NCBI GenBank assembly: GCA_009780115.1
Contig: WRAQ01000025.1
Location: forward strand, 1 to 46,370
Length of the DNA stretch: 46,370 nucleotides
Direction of reading: 5' to 3'
Source: Lachnospiraceae bacterium
Lineage (GTDB): Bacteria; Bacillota; Clostridia; Lachnospirales; Lachnospiraceae
This document shows, one piece after another, positions 1 to 9,562 of this stretch. Numbering within the stretch: the first letter of the stretch is position 1; each line of letters begins with the position of its first letter. The notes under the pieces are model-generated. The model worked only from the letters and a program-made list of their open reading frames with translations, made no database searches and was not told where the DNA came from. Position numbers and translations under genes: made by a program.

Positions 1-3000
1 GCTCCGGAAATGTTTAAAAGCGGAGTTCCGCAGGATAATGGTTTGTATAAGTGGACGGTTACAATTCAGGCACCAACTGAAACTGACGGCGGGGATTTAT
101 TAACAAGCATTACCATCAACGATACCACTACAACAACTTATCAGAATCCGCCCCGGACCGTTGTTTATCATTCGCCGGTACCGGTAGGGGATACCGGTGA
201 AGAATACTATGCTATTGTAACAGGAACTATTGCCGGTACTGATATAGTTACGGAAACAAAGTATGATGATGTTACGCTAAAATATGACAGTGCAACCCCC
301 AATCCCAATATAACCGGTTTTATTTTGGAACTTGCAGATAATTATGACGGCGGTGTCACAATTACATATTTTACCGCCCTTACTCAAGCGGGAATGGAAA
401 AAGAGGGCGGGATTACTTTGCCCAATAATGTAGTTGTAACTTTTAATAATAACCAATCCTTGACCGCAAATAGCCATATTACGATTCCGGAAAATCAGTT
501 CCAGCTTGTTGGAAAAGACGGCCGGTTTATCCCGGAAAGGCAAGTTATTGAATGGACAGTAACCGTAAATACCAGGGGACAAAGATATGAATATCTACGT
601 TTGAAAGATATGATTGCCAAACCATATGCGCATGACCAATTAAGCGTAAAGGTGAGCGATAAAAACGGTAACGTCCTTACTCCCGGCCCCGTCGGCGACC
701 CCATCGCCAACCCGATTACATACGATTCTGTTTCCGATGTTGACCATAATATTATGACTGTAAAGATTTTTGAGGACGGCAAGCCTTTATACGGGAACAA
801 TACCATCCTTGTAATTACTTATGAAACACCAACCGCCGGCCACCCGGGAATGCCGGATTACTCTAATCCGGGAGCAAATGATATTAAGGTTAACAATATC
901 GCAACGCTGGAGTGGAAATGGATTTGGGGTACCGGCCCCGGCCCCGGTATTGAGCTAATACCCCCGAGCGTTGACAAAAGTCCCAATATCAGCCCAATGC
1001 CGGTACGTAAACGGGCCCTAAGTTATGACCCGGGAACGAGAACCATTACCTGGTTGATTACGGTTAATGAAAACCGGGTATCAATGACAGATATTATTTT
1101 AACTGATATACTTGGTGCCGGACAAATAAATCTTGAGTATGTCCCGGACTCTTTTTCCAATACTTATTCCGGTACCGGAGTGATAACTGAAGGGATTGAT
1201 GGCGGCGGCAATTTTACCCTAACCATCGCCGATAGTTTTTCTAACCCTATCACAACAACTGAAACACTGCGGGTTACGACTATAGTAGACGACCGTGATT
1301 TCTTAAAGGGCAACTGTACTGAAACATTTAGTAACAAAATAGAAATAGATGCCCTGATTAATGGAGTTAAGCGGGAAAGCAGTGATAATGCCCATATTGT
1401 ATTAAAAAATGATGTCCTGCGGAAAACACCGGGCGAATTTGACTATTCAAATCATACACAAGAGTGGACAATCGTTATTAATGCGGATAAAATCCTGGAT
1501 TTTAAAGATGTCACCTTAACTGATACTATCCCCTACGGTCAAAGTTTGGTTAAATGGGGAAGTTTGGAAATTGTAAACCCTGATGATGTAGAAGCTGATG
1601 CCGCCGAAATATTCAGAGGTTTCCCGGCGGCCGGAATTACGGTAACGGCGGCGCAAGAGCCTGGCCCTAATGAACCTACCGTGGTAAAATTTGATGTAGG
1701 CGATTTTTTGAGCGGTGAGACATTAACGCTTAGATATAGAACCCACAAAGTATTACCGAATAATGTAACTAACATGATATTGATGAATACGGTGGGGCAG
1801 GAGTCGTATTTAGGGGAAACAACAGAGTTTGATGTGGATAAAGAAATACCGGTAAAACCGCTGCAAAAAAAAGTAATTAGTGTCGAAAGGCCGAATAATA
1901 CCACTGCCGTTGTGACATATCATATCTTGATAAACCAGAGTAATACGCCATTTGCTCATGGAAATGTAAATATCGACGATAAAATAACCACAGATGGTAC
2001 GCCTCCCGGCCTCCGGATTGATATTGACCCAAGTTCATTCCGGTTATTTTCGGCAACAATAGATACCCAAGGTGCTTTTGATTATGATATAGAAAGCCCT
2101 ACCTTTTTGAATGACACGGCTTTGAATCTTAATATGTTTAATGATACGGATTTCCGGGTAACGATACCACAACATACAAAAGCATGTGTCCTTGAATATG
2201 CGGTGGTCGTACGAAGTACGGAACCGTTAACCGGCTTTTTGAATAATGACATAAACTTTGATAATTTTAAAATAGACGATGAAGATGATTTCAATGACAC
2301 AGCTTCTGCCAATCTAAACAATAACAGTGGTTCCGGCGGAATGGTAAACCGGATGGTTGCATTGGAAATCACCAAGCATGATGATAAGGAAAAACCGGAT
2401 GTCCCTGATGAGCAATTGCTCCTTCCCGGTGCGAAATTCGGGCTTTTTTATAGCAAAGGTTCTGCACCCTTGCCCGGCGCTGATCCAATTTCAACGGCAA
2501 TATCCGGGCAAGACGGCAAATTGAGTTTTCAATTGCTGTTGCCGCGGGATGTTAATGAAGAAAATTATTATATCAAAGAGTTAGAAGCCCCGGTCGGATA
2601 TGTACTTAATAATGATTATATTAAACTAGAGAACCCCCCATTTGCCGGTACGGGTAATCTGCGTACAATCACGCTAAATAATGACCGTACAGCTCATCAG
2701 ATTTCATTTACAAAAGTTGATGCCAAGGGTGATATTCTTGTCGGGGCGGAATTTACTTTGTACGACGATCAAAATGGTGATCTTATTATTGACACCGTTA
2801 CTTCTGATTCAAGCGGCATTGTCACCTTTAATGACCTCAAATGGGGTGTGTATACCTTGGAAGAAACGGATTATCCCGATGGTTTTGTGCCGTATGCCGG
2901 CAGATACACGCTGACCGTATACCGGCCGGTCAAAGATTCGGATGGCAATATTTTGGATCCGGTGGTCACGATATCAAAAAAGACAGAGGGAAGTATTGAC

Positions 3001-6000
3001 CCTATTGCCGACTATCCTAAGACCGCACCGTTTTTGGATACAAGTGTAACACCGAATGTATTAAAAGTAGTAAATGAAAGACCTACTATCAAGCTGACAA
3101 TGATTGATGAAAAATCAAAAGATGCAATTATTGCCGATGCTGGTATCGGCTTAGAAGAGGGTCAGTATATCCTGAAAAAAGAGAACAGCTTCGGGGTATG
3201 GGTCCCGGTTGGCGGGGATATAAATAATATTCATTATACGGAAGACGGCGTTTTATTATTCGATGGTGATTTGCTGGAATTTGGGGGTAAATACCGGATT
3301 TATGAAAAAAAACCCCCGACCGGATATAATGCTAAGGGCACAGACCCTGTCGTTGACCACATTTTTTTAATGGATTTCGATTTTAGCAGCCCGAAAAGAA
3401 ATGAAGTTCATATCGATGAAAAAATTGAGTATGAAAGAAAAGGGATGTATGATTTCTACTTTTTTAAACATATTCAAAATTATGAAGATGGTGTAAAAGT
3501 TACTGGTGCCGGAGCAACTGATCCGACTTCCGGAGCTTTCTTTGAACTTCGCGACAGTGCTGATAATGTTATCGAAAGTGTTGTATCAAGTGATGTAGTC
3601 GGTATGGTTGGTAAAGTGCATTTCGGTGTAACAAATCAATTGCCGTTTGATGATGAATATTTTGTTTACGAAATAACCGCCCCGGATGGTTATGCCCTTC
3701 CGATTGACCCGGATGAGCCAATATTTAGAGTGGAATTGGTTCGTGATACTTATGGTGATTCGGGGTATATGATATATGATTTGCGTAAAAATCCGGAAGA
3801 GTTAATTTTTGATACCACTGAAGGAGATGACCCGGCCGACTTTCCGTTTGTTAATGAAAAGGGTACCATTACCATTACCAAAAAAGATAATCTTTACCCG
3901 GACGTAAAAAGTGGTTTTGATGGTTTTAAAATCAATGTTACTTCAAGTCCGGCCGACCCTTACCTAGATGATGTAGATTTCATTGCTGCGGATGGCAAAG
4001 GGGAAATCACCGTCAAAGGGCTTACGCTTGGCATAACTTATACCTTTACGGAAATTACTGCCCCGGCGGGTTATACTACCATCGGTGCGGATCCGGTTAT
4101 ATTTGAGCCGGAACTTGGCGGTATCAAGGGTAGTAAGGAGAGCGGAGAGGTAGTTGACGGGGACTTCTATTTAGGAAACGACCGCAATCCAATTCATGAA
4201 TTTGAATTTACAAAAATCGGGCCGCTTGGCAGTACCGGGTTGGCCGGCGCAGAATTTAAGCTTGAGTTTACGAATGAACCAGACGGTTCACAATTATTAG
4301 GCGCTCCGTGGGCAGGTGCTACCCAACCGCAAACGCAGACCCAAACAAGCGATGTTGATGGTATCGTGAAATTTACTAGTTTGCCATTTGGCAGTTACAA
4401 AATTAATGAAACCAAAGCCCCGGACGGTTATATCTTGAACACAACACAGATTACTTTTACGATCGCATCTGACGGAGAACTGACGGCAGCAACCCCGGCC
4501 GGCGGGCTTCAAGGGAATACAATAGATGGTTACACCTTTGCTAATAGTTTGGGCAGTTATTCCCTAACTAAACGAGATGCGGTTAATAATCAGCTTCTTG
4601 GTGATATTGAATTTATCCTGCAAAGAGAAGATTCAACAGGGACATTCGTAGAGTTTGACCGGAAGACGACAAATAGTTCTACCGGGATTATTAACTTTAT
4701 TAATTTATTTACGGGTAAATATCGACTGATAGAAACAGTTCCGGTTGGTTATTCCGGGCATGAGATAACAGACTTTGAGGTTGAAGAGTTTGAAATAGCG
4801 GATGAAGCCGGCAAGCGCAATCTAATCGACACAATCTATAATAACCGGGACCCGATATATTCGTTTGGCTTTTTAAAAACCGATAATCATAATAATTTGC
4901 TTGAACATGCGGAATTTGGCTTGTATACCGAAGCAAGTTGTGCGGCGGATAAAGCAATTCTTGGCTTTAATACTACCACTGGTGCGCCGCTTGTTGCCCC
5001 GTCGGGCGGTACTCATTTGACTGCTTCGAGTAATGCCTCCGGCCAGGTTATATTTAATAATTTGCCCTTTGGTACGTATTATCTTAGAGAAATGGCAGCA
5101 ACTGATATTATTGAATTAGGGACGGAGAAATATCGGCCATCCAAAGCCGTTCTGCAAGTCGTAATTGCGCCTGACGGTAAATATACTATTACCGCCCAAA
5201 GTGACCCGCAAAATGATATTTCCGGAACTGCCGTTAATGTTAACAGCGGTACGGTCAGCTCTTTATCCCTGAAAAATACCTTACTCGGTTCGATAACGAT
5301 AAATATAATTGACGGTGAAATTCCGTCTCGGACTGTCATCACTAATAATGACAATTCGGCGAATTTCGAAATCTATAAAGCCGCCGATATTGATGATGGA
5401 AAACCAATATCCGGAAGTACGCCGGTAGCAGCAGTAAAAACAACTGTTAATGGCATAGTTAAATTTGAAGGGCTGGAAATCGGCGAAGATTATGTTGTGA
5501 TAAATACCGGCGTTGCGGCGACATCAATTTTTGCCCAAACAGATGAAATCCATGAATTTAAATTGGTTTATGATAGCGGGGATGAAACGAAATATCATCA
5601 AACGGCGGATTTCCTCTTTTTCGGTGACCGGATTGCCGAGTTCACGAAAAAAGACCCGTTTGATACAGTGTTGAGCGGGGCAGAGTTTGGACTTTATTAT
5701 GATGCCGCTTGTACCAACCCTGTCGGCGGGGCAGCAGCCCATATAAAAGTAACCAGTGATACCAATGGAAAAGTGGCTTTCAGCAAGTTGAAGGTCGGCA
5801 CATATTATGCCAAAGAAATAACTGCCCCGGCCGGTTATATCGCAAATACGACTGTCTTTAAAATAGTAACTCATAAAACAGAAGCAACAATAATCACCGA
5901 TAATGTTGATGTAACCAATACGCCGATTACGGAAGTTGTCAATGCCCGTTCACAAGGTTATTCATTTGGTTTTAAGAAAGAAGATAATCATAATAATCTG

Positions 6001-8394
6001 CTTGGCGGGGCATTGTTTGGGCTTTATTCAGATGCCGCTTGCGATACTGCTGATGAAATCCATAGTTTTGATGCCTATGGCCGGCCGGTAAATAGCGGCG
6101 GGACCCACATCACGGTTACAAGTACCAGTGTTGCCCCGGTTGGGGATGTTTCATTCGGCAGCCTGCCCTATGGTACTTATTATGTCAAAGAAAAAGCAAC
6201 GGCTAATCCAATCAAACTTGCTGATGATATTTATCGCTTGAGTAATGCAATCCTTAAAGTCGTAGTCGCGCCGGACGGTAAGTATACTATTACCGCCCAA
6301 AGTGACCCGCAGAATGATATTTCCGGAACTGCCGTTAATGTTAACAGCGGTACGGTTAGCTTTTTATCCTTAAAAAATACCTTACTTGGCTCAATTACGA
6401 TTAATATTGTTAATGGTGAAGTTTTCCCGCAAACAATGATTACAGAGGCAGGGAATCAGGGTACATTTGGTATTTTCCTTCCGGCTGACATTGAGAATGG
6501 CAGTTTGAAAGCCGGGGCAGTACCAATTAAAACCGCACAAAAAACCGTAAGTGGAACTCTGACTTTTGAGGGTATTGAACTAGGGGTGGATTATGTCGTT
6601 GTCAATATCGCTAAGGAGGCAACTTCAATTTATGCGATTTCAGAAGATATAAAAGATTTTAAACTAACTTACAGTGCGGTTAGGGCAACGTACCATCAAA
6701 CGGTAGTATTTCCGTTTTATTATAAAGGGGATAAAACCTTCAATTTCTTAAAGGTGGATTATTCCGGGCCGCTTGCCGGTGCACAATTTACTTTATACTA
6801 TAATAATATTCCTCCGCTTTTACTTGTTGGCGGAAACTTTAACCCAAATAACAGGGTGACAAGTAATGCCGCCGGTGAAGTTGTATTCGAGGAACTCCGG
6901 CCGGGTACCTATTATATGCGGGAAACAATAATTCCGGATGGTTATGAACATCCGCCGGCATCGGTATGGCGGGTGGAAATAACTCCGACTGGCACCTTTA
7001 CCATCGTTGACAACCTTGATGCAAGTAATACCCCGATTGATGAAATCTTAAACCCCCGCAGCCAAACCTATTCATTTGGTTTTATCAAGCAGGATAATTT
7101 CGGTAACGAGCTTGGCGGGGCGGTATTTGGACTTTATTCGGGCGCAGCGTGTGGGGTTGCTGATGAAGTTCACAGTTTTGAATCCAGCGGCAAGCCGATT
7201 AATGGCGGCAGCGGCCATATTATAGCGACAAGTGACGACATAACCGGCGAAGTAATTTTTACTGATTTACCGTTCGGCACTTATTATGTAGTTGAAATAG
7301 AGGAGCCGGCAACACCGGCAACAAGCCATGACAGCTACAAAATAAGCGATGTGGTTTTGAAAGTAATCATTGAGCCGGATGGCACATATAGCATTGAAAT
7401 AGAAGAAGGGACAATGTATGACGATTCCGGCGCTACTACTGATATCAATAGCGGTGATGTCAGCGAATTAATTGTCATAAATGAATTGCTTGGTTATATT
7501 ATTATTGAAGTTTTTGATAATGTCGGCCCGCTTGAAGGTATCACTATCACAATGACCGGTGCAAGCAATTTCTTGGACTTTTCTTTATCCGGCTTTTCTT
7601 TGCCGCCGGCGGCGACAACTAATACAAGCGGTATGGTTATGTTTACCGGCCTTCCGATTGGCCCGCCCGGGGCACCGTTTCAATTTACTTTTGCCCAGCA
7701 AGACTTAACCGACCGGGGTTATGTATTTGAGGATCCGATTTCAATATCACTTGTATTTGACCCGATGGCATCAGACCAGCTTTCGCTTGGTGAATTTAAT
7801 AATGCCGGTGATATTACATCTTATGGCGCTTCTTTGGAATTTGAAAAACGAAATGCGGCGGGTAATCCTTTAGGAAATGCAATTTTTGGGATTGTCAGGG
7901 AAACTGACCCTTCATCACCGAATGTGCCGGATTTGGATGCGTTTGAATTAGGTACTAGTGTTACAAGTATATTAAGCGGCTTGGTCGAACTGCCGGTTTT
8001 GGGTGACGGGACTTATTATATTCGTGAAATTCAGGCTCCCGGCGGTTATATCTTAAGCGACACTGTTTTGAAGGTGGAGATTGATAATATCGCCGGTACG
8101 GCATCAATTGAATGGTTAGAGGGTCTTGCTGTATCAAATAATGGCGGAAAGCTGGTTGTGGTCAATCACCTTATCGTAATCCCGGGTAATAACCCTGGCG
8201 GCGGAAATAATTCGAATAACCAATGGGTATTTGATGAAGAGTCGGGCGAATGGGTACTAGCTGACCTTGGGCCGATTCCCCAAACAGGAGTAAGGGATTT
8301 GTCGGTCTTGATTTATTTGTTGGCGGGTTGCGGGTTAGCCATGATATTAACGGCAACGGCTTTCAAAAGACGGGATAAAAAGAAAAATGAGTAA
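1..8394 (+). CDS. Giant SpaA/Cna_B-repeat cell-wall-anchored adhesin, 5' partial
   Basis: The frame is open from base 1, so the N-terminus and signal peptide lie outside the window; at least 2,797 residues are visible. The first ~780 residues are several successive beta-sandwich domains of the DUF11/isopeptide type (recurring 'W.I.VN' and 'LTDT/LTDI' strands). From about residue 780 there are roughly sixteen SpaA/Cna_B-like repeats with the family's 'GA.F.LY', 'G.v.F..LpfGtYy' and 'E..AP.GY' motifs; several have lost the terminal APxGY. These domains normally form internal Lys-Asn isopeptide bonds. The C-terminus has an IPQTG sorting signal, a hydrophobic segment and a Lys/Arg-rich tail, so the protein should be covalently attached to peptidoglycan. 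The last 8 bases overlap the sortase gene, suggesting a dedicated enzyme-substrate pair. Ligand unknown; it could also be a pilus backbone-like protein. Confidence 0.92.
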   Translation, partial: APEMFKSGVPQDNGLYKWTVTIQAPTETDGGDLLTSITINDTTTTTYQNPPRTVVYHSPVPVGDTGEEYYAIVTGTIAGTDIVTETKYDDVTLKYDSATPNPNITGFILELADNYDGGVTITYFTALTQAGMEKEGGITLPNNVVVTFNNNQSLTANSHITIPENQFQLVGKDGRFIPERQVIEWTVTVNTRGQRYEYLRLKDMIAKPYAHDQLSVKVSDKNGNVLTPGPVGDPIANPITYDSVSDVDHNIMTVKIFEDGKPLYGNNTILVITYETPTAGHPGMPDYSNPGANDIKVNNIATLEWKWIWGTGPGPGIELIPPSVDKSPNISPMPVRKRALSYDPGTRTITWLITVNENRVSMTDIILTDILGAGQINLEYVPDSFSNTYSGTGVITEGIDGGGNFTLTIADSFSNPITTTETLRVTTIVDDRDFLKGNCTETFSNKIEIDALINGVKRESSDNAHIVLKNDVLRKTPGEFDYSNHTQEWTIVINADKILDFKDVTLTDTIPYGQSLVKWGSLEIVNPDDVEADAAEIFRGFPAAGITVTAAQEPGPNEPTVVKFDVGDFLSGETLTLRYRTHKVLPNNVTNMILMNTVGQESYLGETTEFDVDKEIPVKPLQKKVISVERPNNTTAVVTYHILINQSNTPFAHGNVNIDDKITTDGTPPGLRIDIDPSSFRLFSATIDTQGAFDYDIESPTFLNDTALNLNMFNDTDFRVTIPQHTKACVLEYAVVVRSTEPLTGFLNNDINFDNFKIDDEDDFNDTASANLNNNSGSGGMVNRMVALEITKHDDKEKPDVPDEQLLLPGAKFGLFYSKGSAPLPGADPISTAISGQDGKLSFQLLLPRDVNEENYYIKELEAPVGYVLNNDYIKLENPPFAGTGNLRTITLNNDRTAHQISFTKVDAKGDILVGAEFTLYDDQNGDLIIDTVTSDSSGIVTFNDLKWGVYTLEETDYPDGFVPYAGRYTLTVYRPVKDSDGNILDPVVTISKKTEGSIDPIADYPKTAPFLDTSVTPNVLKVVNERPTIKLTMIDEKSKDAIIADAGIGLEEGQYILKKENSFGVWVPVGGDINNIHYTEDGVLLFDGDLLEFGGKYRIYEKKPPTGYNAKGTDPVVDHIFLMDFDFSSPKRNEVHIDEKIEYERKGMYDFYFFKHIQNYEDGVKVTGAGATDPTSGAFFELRDSADNVIESVVSSDVVGMVGKVHFGVTNQLPFDDEYFVYEITAPDGYALPIDPDEPIFRVELVRDTYGDSGYMIYDLRKNPEELIFDTTEGDDPADFPFVNEKGTITITKKDNLYPDVKSGFDGFKINVTSSPADPYLDDVDFIAADGKGEITVKGLTLGITYTFTEITAPAGYTTIGADPVIFEPELGGIKGSKESGEVVDGDFYLGNDRNPIHEFEFTKIGPLGSTGLAGAEFKLEFTNEPDGSQLLGAPWAGATQPQTQTQTSDVDGIVKFTSLPFGSYKINETKAPDGYILNTTQITFTIASDGELTAATPAGGLQGNTIDGYTFANSLGSYSLTKRDAVNNQLLGDIEFILQREDSTGTFVEFDRKTTNSSTGIINFINLFTGKYRLIETVPVGYSGHEITDFEVEEFEIADEAGKRNLIDTIYNNRDPIYSFGFLKTDNHNNLLEHAEFGLYTEASCAADKAILGFNTTTGAPLVAPSGGTHLTASSNASGQVIFNNLPFGTYYLREMAATDIIELGTEKYRPSKAVLQVVIAPDGKYTITAQSDPQNDISGTAVNVNSGTVSSLSLKNTLLGSITINIIDGEIPSRTVITNNDNSANFEIYKAADIDDGKPISGSTPVAAVKTTVNGIVKFEGLEIGEDYVVINTGVAATSIFAQTDEIHEFKLVYDSGDETKYHQTADFLFFGDRIAEFTKKDPFDTVLSGAEFGLYYDAACTNPVGGAAAHIKVTSDTNGKVAFSKLKVGTYYAKEITAPAGYIANTTVFKIVTHKTEATIITDNVDVTNTPITEVVNARSQGYSFGFKKEDNHNNLLGGALFGLYSDAACDTADEIHSFDAYGRPVNSGGTHITVTSTSVAPVGDVSFGSLPYGTYYVKEKATANPIKLADDIYRLSNAILKVVVAPDGKYTITAQSDPQNDISGTAVNVNSGTVSFLSLKNTLLGSITINIVNGEVFPQTMITEAGNQGTFGIFLPADIENGSLKAGAVPIKTAQKTVSGTLTFEGIELGVDYVVVNIAKEATSIYAISEDIKDFKLTYSAVRATYHQTVVFPFYYKGDKTFNFLKVDYSGPLAGAQFTLYYNNIPPLLLVGGNFNPNNRVTSNAAGEVVFEELRPGTYYMRETIIPDGYEHPPASVWRVEITPTGTFTIVDNLDASNTPIDEILNPRSQTYSFGFIKQDNFGNELGGAVFGLYSGAACGVADEVHSFESSGKPINGGSGHIIATSDDITGEVIFTDLPFGTYYVVEIEEPATPATSHDSYKISDVVLKVIIEPDGTYSIEIEEGTMYDDSGATTDINSGDVSELIVINELLGYIIIEVFDNVGPLEGITITMTGASNFLDFSLSGFSLPPAATTNTSGMVMFTGLPIGPPGAPFQFTFAQQDLTDRGYVFEDPISISLVFDPMASDQLSLGEFNNAGDITSYGASLEFEKRNAAGNPLGNAIFGIVRETDPSSPNVPDLDAFELGTSVTSILSGLVELPVLGDGTYYIREIQAPGGYILSDTVLKVEIDNIAGTASIEWLEGLAVSNNGGKLVVVNHLIVIPGNNPGGGNNSNNQWVFDEESGEWVLADLGPIPQTGVRDLSVLIYLLAGCGLAMILTATAFKRRDKKKNE
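4858..7500 (+). repeat. Tandem ~1.1-kb intragenic duplication in the adhesin
   Basis: Three consecutive modules begin at 4858, 5959 and 7069 with the same 'YSFGF' start followed by a K..DN motif. The spacing is 1101 and 1110 nt, both multiples of three. Around 5173-5310 and 6274-6411 the DNA is nearly identical and about 47 of 50 encoded residues match. The third module is more diverged. This is in-frame tandem amplification of a two-to-three Cna_B-domain unit. Confidence 0.9.
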
Positions 8395-9028
8395 GCTTAC
8401 TTATCATATTTTGATAATATCAGGCTTTGCCTTAATTGCTATTGCCGTCACATTGTACGGATATGGTTTAATTGATGATTTTTTTACCGGACGTCGCGCG
8501 AGAAATTTGTTTGAACAAATAGGTATTGAAGCAGGGGAAAACTTACCGACGGTTCCGTCACTTACGGATGACCTTGACAATGAGGGTTATATTGACGGGG
8601 CTGATTTGGCATTATTTCCGGCTGAAGTGACATCGGTGTCATTTAATGGCCTTGAGTTTAATATAATTGGTTTTGTAAGTATTCCTAAGCTGAAAATCAC
8701 ATTGCCGATAATTGACCGCTGTACCGATGAATTACTAAAAATATCTGTTTGTTGGTATGGCGGTGAAATGAAACCCGGCCCGGTCCGGATGATTTTGACA
8801 GCCCATAATTACCGGACTCATTTTGGGCATATCAATAGACTTGTCCCGGGTGATGAAGTTATTTTTCAGACTATTAATGGGGTAATTTACAATTACCGGG
8901 TAACAGAGTTAACCGAGATTGCCGAAGATGACCAGGAAGGGCTTAGCAGCGGCGAATGGGACTTGACCCTGTTAACCTGCACAAAAGACCGGGTTCGCCG
9001 TATTTTGGTGCGGTGCGTGCTGGATTGA
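8387..9028 (+). CDS. Sortase family transpeptidase, likely dedicated to the upstream adhesin
   Basis: 213 residues: an N-terminal uncleaved membrane anchor (about residues 5-27), a linker and a C-terminal sortase barrel. The catalytic His is in the TAHNYRTHF motif (about residue 138), the Cys is in LTLLTC (about 197), and an Arg follows in the RRILVRC motif. Sortases cleave the sorting signal between Thr and Gly and join the protein to peptidoglycan or to another pilin. The ATG overlaps the adhesin stop by 8 bases, so translation is probably coupled and the IPQTG signal of the adhesin is the obvious substrate. The subclass (B-, D- or C-like) cannot be settled by eye; there is no C-terminal membrane segment as in typical class C pilin sortases. 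Confidence 0.88.
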   Translation: MSKLTYHILIISGFALIAIAVTLYGYGLIDDFFTGRRARNLFEQIGIEAGENLPTVPSLTDDLDNEGYIDGADLALFPAEVTSVSFNGLEFNIIGFVSIPKLKITLPIIDRCTDELLKISVCWYGGEMKPGPVRMILTAHNYRTHFGHINRLVPGDEVIFQTINGVIYNYRVTELTEIAEDDQEGLSSGEWDLTLLTCTKDRVRRILVRCVLD

Positions 9029-9105
9029 AAGAGTGTCGGTTAGGCTGGTTTGCAAAATTGGCTTTGCCAGAAACTATGGTACAGTAATAATTTTTCACAA
9101 AGGTA

Positions 9106-9134
9106 TTGACAAAATATAAGTGGTATTGTATATT
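9106..9134 (+). promoter_or_regulatory. Sigma-A promoter of tRNA-Gly
   Basis: TTGACA (9106-9111), a 17-base spacer and TATATT (9129-9134), placed 28 bases before the first base of tRNA-Gly. It is close to consensus, as expected for a stable RNA gene. Confidence 0.85.
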
Positions 9135-9162
9135 AATATTTGTCGCTTAGACATTATCGTTT

Positions 9163-9234
9163 GCGCGAGTGGCTCAGTGGTGGAGCACGACCTTGCCAAG
9201 GTCGGGGCCGCGGGTTCGAGTCCCGTCTCGCGCT
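9163..9234 (+). tRNA. tRNA-Gly (anticodon GCC)
   Basis: Cloverleaf folded by eye. The acceptor strands GCGCGAG and CTCGCGC pair perfectly. The anticodon stem CGACC/GGTCG encloses the loop TTGCCAA with anticodon GCC at 9195-9197. The T arm carries GGTTCGAGTCC. The discriminator base is T and CCA is not encoded. It has its own promoter upstream and a rho-independent terminator immediately downstream, so it is a single-gene transcription unit. Confidence 0.95.
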
Positions 9235-9240
9235 TGGAAA

Positions 9241-9263
9241 AGTCCGTATTTTCGGGCTTTTTT
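9241..9263 (+). terminator. Rho-independent terminator after tRNA-Gly
   Basis: AGTCCG, a 6-base loop TATTTT, then CGGGCT (one G-U pair), followed directly by a run of T ending at 9263. It lies 7 bases after the mature tRNA 3' end. Confidence 0.8.
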
Positions 9264-9315
9264 GATGTAGAAATCTGTTTCAAACTGCTCTGGATTTTTA
9301 AAACACCACCCAAAT

Positions 9316-9344
9316 TTGACTTAACCTCAAATATAGTATAAAAT
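9316..9344 (+). promoter_or_regulatory. Promoter for the small ORF and probably mgtE
   Basis: TTGACT (9316-9321), a 17-base spacer and TAAAAT (9339-9344), 43 bases before the ATG of the 40-residue ORF. No other clear promoter is seen before mgtE, so both genes are probably transcribed from here. Confidence 0.6.
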
Positions 9345-9387
9345 AAAAAAAGTATTAAAAAACACTAAAAATTTAAGGAGGTTAATT

Positions 9388-9510
9388 ATGTCGTATAAAA
9401 GTGATGACCCTTTACCGCGAAGTAGAAGCTACATAACTGAAAATGGCACAAATTTAACCGCCTTTGATTTTGAGACAGGAGTTCGTAAAGATAAGCTCTT
9501 TGCTCTTTAA
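9388..9510 (+). CDS. Small hypothetical protein, 40 aa
   Basis: An ATG preceded by a full AAGGAGG site (9375-9381, 6 bases upstream) and by a credible promoter opens a 40-codon frame ending in TAA. The product is hydrophilic, starts MSYKSDDPLPRSRSY and has no membrane segment or recognisable domain. It ends 52 bases before mgtE. It may be a genuine small protein, or a translated leader that influences mgtE expression. The strong ribosome site is the main evidence that it is translated; I do not recognise the family. Confidence 0.5.
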   Translation: MSYKSDDPLPRSRSYITENGTNLTAFDFETGVRKDKLFAL

Positions 9511-9562
9511 TAGTGCGGGGATTCGTTTGTGCCACCAATAAACTGCGTGGAGGTGGTTTAAA

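Noticed and set aside
9095-9341. ORFs on both strands across tRNA-Gly
   Set aside because: They read through the tRNA, its promoter and its terminator and have no ribosome site.
9345-9562. M-box riboswitch before mgtE
   Set aside because: The region is filled by the 40-residue ORF and shows no recognisable M-box motifs.
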